From Thermoleophilia bacterium (GTDB taxonomy: Bacteria > Actinomycetota > Thermoleophilia > Gaiellales > Gaiellaceae): DNA of 11,756 bases. The translations under genes and the position numbers were made by a program. Numbering within the stretch: the first letter of the stretch is position 1; the number at the start of each line of letters is the position of its first letter. The stretch spans positions 1 through 11,756 of the forward strand of contig JACVSB010000030.1 of assembly GCA_014534155.1 (NCBI GenBank), written 5' to 3'. The notes under the pieces are model-generated. The model searched no databases. It was not told the DNA's origin and worked only from the letters and a program-made list of their open reading frames with translations. Positions 8,122-11,756 of the stretch are shown in pieces.

Positions 8122-8147
<26 letters not shown>
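8059..8147 (-). promoter_or_regulatory. gyrB-gyrA spacer with gyrA ribosome binding site and small repeats
   Basis: This 89-base spacer contains the gyrA ribosome binding site GGGAG (8065-8069 on the minus strand). It also has a short inverted repeat, GGACC (8083-8087) with GGTCC (8093-8097), and two direct copies of GAGGACC (8072-8078 and 8081-8087). The stem has no T-run, so read-through from gyrB into gyrA is expected. I see no good promoter for gyrA alone. Confidence 0.4.
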
Positions 8148-10562
<2,415 letters not shown>

Positions 10563-10566
10563 TCAA

Positions 10567-10584
10567 ACACTCCTAAGTGTACCA
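10567..10584 (-). promoter_or_regulatory. Candidate extended -10 promoter for gyrB, overlapping an inverted repeat
   Basis: On the minus strand TGG followed by TACACT (10584-10576) has the form of an extended -10 element. TACACT matches TATAAT at four positions, including the key A and the last T. No good -35 is seen, which extended -10 promoters can tolerate. The -10 partly overlaps a perfect 5-bp inverted repeat (ACACT/AGTGT, arms 10567-10571 and 10576-10580, four-base loop) that could be an operator. A transcript from here would have a leader of about 35-40 bases containing the hairpin next to the ATG. This is an inference from motif shape only. Confidence 0.3.
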
Positions 10585-10597
10585 GACGCTCCGGCCG

Positions 10598-11104
10598 TCA
10601 GCCCGGTTGCGTCGTCTCGCCAGACGACTGAGGCGCGCTCGCGCCGACGGCCCGGGCGAGGCTCGCAGCCGCCGCCCGCGCGACGAGCGCGCGCAACTCG
10701 GGGTCGGCCACGGCGGCGGAGAGCTCGGCGGCAGCCTGACGCGCCTCCGGAGGGATGGCGGGCGGGGCCGGCGGCAGGGAACCGTCGCCGCTCCGGCCAC
10801 GCTCCGGCAGCCGGCCGACAGCGAAGCGAAGCCGCGGCGGCGCGGCGGCGCCCAGGTGCGCGTGGAGGCGGGAGCGGATCTCCTCCTCCAAATTCGTGAG
10901 CTCGAACGCCCACACGCTCGAGCTCGTGGCGACCGTTACGGTGCCGTCGCGGCCGGCGCGGGCAGGCCAGGCGTTCTCCGCCACCGCACGCCCCACAGCG
11001 GCAGGCCAGACGGCGACGAGGTCGGCCATCCCAGCGGCCGGGCCGAACCGGGCGAGCTCCGCGCGCACAGCGGCGCCGATCGGCTCCGGGTGCCAGCCCG
11101 TCAT
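10598..11104 (-). CDS. dciA: DciA-family (DUF721) replication protein
   Basis: The 168-residue protein starts at an ATG (11104) that overlaps the recF stop as ATGA, so translation is probably coupled. The DUF721 domain covers about 5-85. Visible family features are LVAVWPAAVGRAVAENAWPAR (29-49), a basic/Gly turn, VTVATSSSVWAFELTNLEEEI (56-76) and a following short helix. The rest (about 90-168) is Pro/Ala/Arg-rich, with a helical stretch near 120-155, and is poorly conserved. DciA is regarded as the ancestral loader or regulator of the replicative helicase DnaB in bacteria that lack DnaC/DnaI. It acts in the cytoplasm at the origin. In Actinomycetota the gene typically sits between recF and gyrB, exactly as here. 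The family call is firm; the biochemical role is by homology. Confidence 0.88.
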   Translation of the reverse strand: MTGWHPEPIGAAVRAELARFGPAAGMADLVAVWPAAVGRAVAENAWPARAGRDGTVTVATSSSVWAFELTNLEEEIRSRLHAHLGAAAPPRLRFAVGRLPERGRSGDGSLPPAPPAIPPEARQAAAELSAAVADPELRALVARAAAASLARAVGASAPQSSGETTQPG

Positions 11105-11756
11105 GCCGCGACCGCCTCGCCGGGTTGCACGCGCACGACGAGCGCGGGTTCCGGCGCCCCGCGAGGGAGCGCCGAGCGCGAGGTGGCCGTGATCACGCTC
11201 TGGCCGTCGGCCGGGAGGCTCGCCAGGAGCGCCAGCCTCCGGTGCTCGTCGAGCTCGGAGAGGACGTCGTCTAGGAGCAGGAGCGGTGGGGACGCCCGGC
11301 GCTCGCACGAGAGCTCCGCCTCGGCCAGGACGAGCGCGAGCACCGCCGCGCGCTGCTCGCCCTGGGATCCGAAGCCTCTGAGATCGCGCCCCCGGAAGGC
11401 GAGCGCGACGTCCCGCAGGTGCGGGCCGGCCCCGGTGAGACCACGGGCAACGTCGCTCGTGAGCCGCGCCTCGAGCAAGGCCACGCTCGGGGGGTCGGGC
11501 TCGTACGCGATCGTCGCCTCCTCCAGGCCGAGCTCTGCCGCCCGGACGGCGAAGCCGGGCGCGAGGAGTCGAACCAGCTCGGCGCGCGCCGCGTCGAGCC
11601 GGGCGCCGAGTTGCGCCACGCTCTCGGTCCACGGCGCAACGGCGGCGAGGGTGGAGCTGCCGGCGCGTACCCGCCGGAGCGCCTCGTTTCGCTGGGCCAG
11701 CGACCGGCCGTAGTCGGCCGCGAGGTCCCGCTCGGCGGGGAAGAGGCGTCCGAGCA
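11101..11756 (-). CDS. recF: DNA replication and repair protein RecF, C-terminal part (truncated by window edge)
   Basis: The frame is open from the right edge to a TGA at 11103-11101 and gives the last 217 residues. An internal GTG at 11619 is not the start: the sequence upstream of it is clearly RecF (FPAERDLAADYGRSLAQRNEALRR). RecF is an SMC-like ABC ATPase that binds gapped DNA and helps RecO/RecR load RecA. The ABC signature appears as RGFGSQGEQRAAVLAL, and Walker B as PLLLLDDVLSELDEHRR. A final beta segment with SVITATS follows. The Walker A part lies outside the window, as do the dnaN and dnaA genes that normally precede recF. The gene overlaps dciA by four bases (ATGA), so both are on one transcript. 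Confidence 0.95.
   Translation of the reverse strand, partial: LGRLFPAERDLAADYGRSLAQRNEALRRVRAGSSTLAAVAPWTESVAQLGARLDAARAELVRLLAPGFAVRAAELGLEEATIAYEPDPPSVALLEARLTSDVARGLTGAGPHLRDVALAFRGRDLRGFGSQGEQRAAVLALVLAEAELSCERRASPPLLLLDDVLSELDEHRRLALLASLPADGQSVITATSRSALPRGAPEPALVVRVQPGEAVAA

Overview
This is a gene-dense, very GC-rich chromosomal window with almost no spacer DNA. It reads as a bacterial housekeeping region. The minus-strand order recF - dciA (DUF721) - gyrB - gyrA is the usual continuation of the dnaA-dnaN block near the replication origin, and DUF721 between recF and gyrB is typical of Actinomycetota. The very high GC, the secreted amidase with FlgD-like Ig repeats and a gyrase B with a long TOPRIM insertion make me think of a deep actinobacterial lineage such as Thermoleophilia. 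That placement is inference, not proof.

Layout. 1-231 (+): C-terminal end of a biotin protein ligase (birA). 228-2396 (-): an exported peptidoglycan amidase (PGRP/Amidase_2 fold) with FlgD-like Ig domains. It is convergent with birA, and both genes stop inside one CTAG. About 93 bp of divergent spacer follows, then a plus-strand cluster: an NfeD-type membrane serine protease (2490-3830), its slipin/stomatin partner (3840-4628), and a GalT-like HIT-superfamily nucleotidyltransferase (4673-5494, probably starting further upstream). This cluster runs head-on into gyrA with only 8 bp between stops. From there to the right edge all genes are on the minus strand: gyrA (5503-8058), gyrB (8148-10535), dciA (10598-11104) and the C-terminal two thirds or so of recF (from 11101 off the right edge). 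recF and dciA overlap as ATGA.

How the genes work together. GyrA and GyrB form the A2B2 DNA gyrase. RecF (gap repair) and DciA (replicative helicase loading) are replication and repair partners that usually share this neighbourhood. NfeD and slipin are a known membrane protease/scaffold pair. The amidase is a cell-wall enzyme and BirA biotinylates carboxylase subunits; neither has a visible functional tie to its neighbours.

I see no mobile element, CRISPR array, tRNA, rRNA or sign of horizontal transfer, and no convincing new multi-gene system. The points most worth a second look are: the gyrB leader, where a hairpin followed by T6 lies directly against the ATG and may cover the ribosome binding site; Gln at the GyrA position equivalent to E. 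coli Ser83; the E. coli-like TOPRIM insertion in GyrB; the missing conventional start for the conserved N-terminus of the GalT-like protein; and the amidase-Ig architecture.
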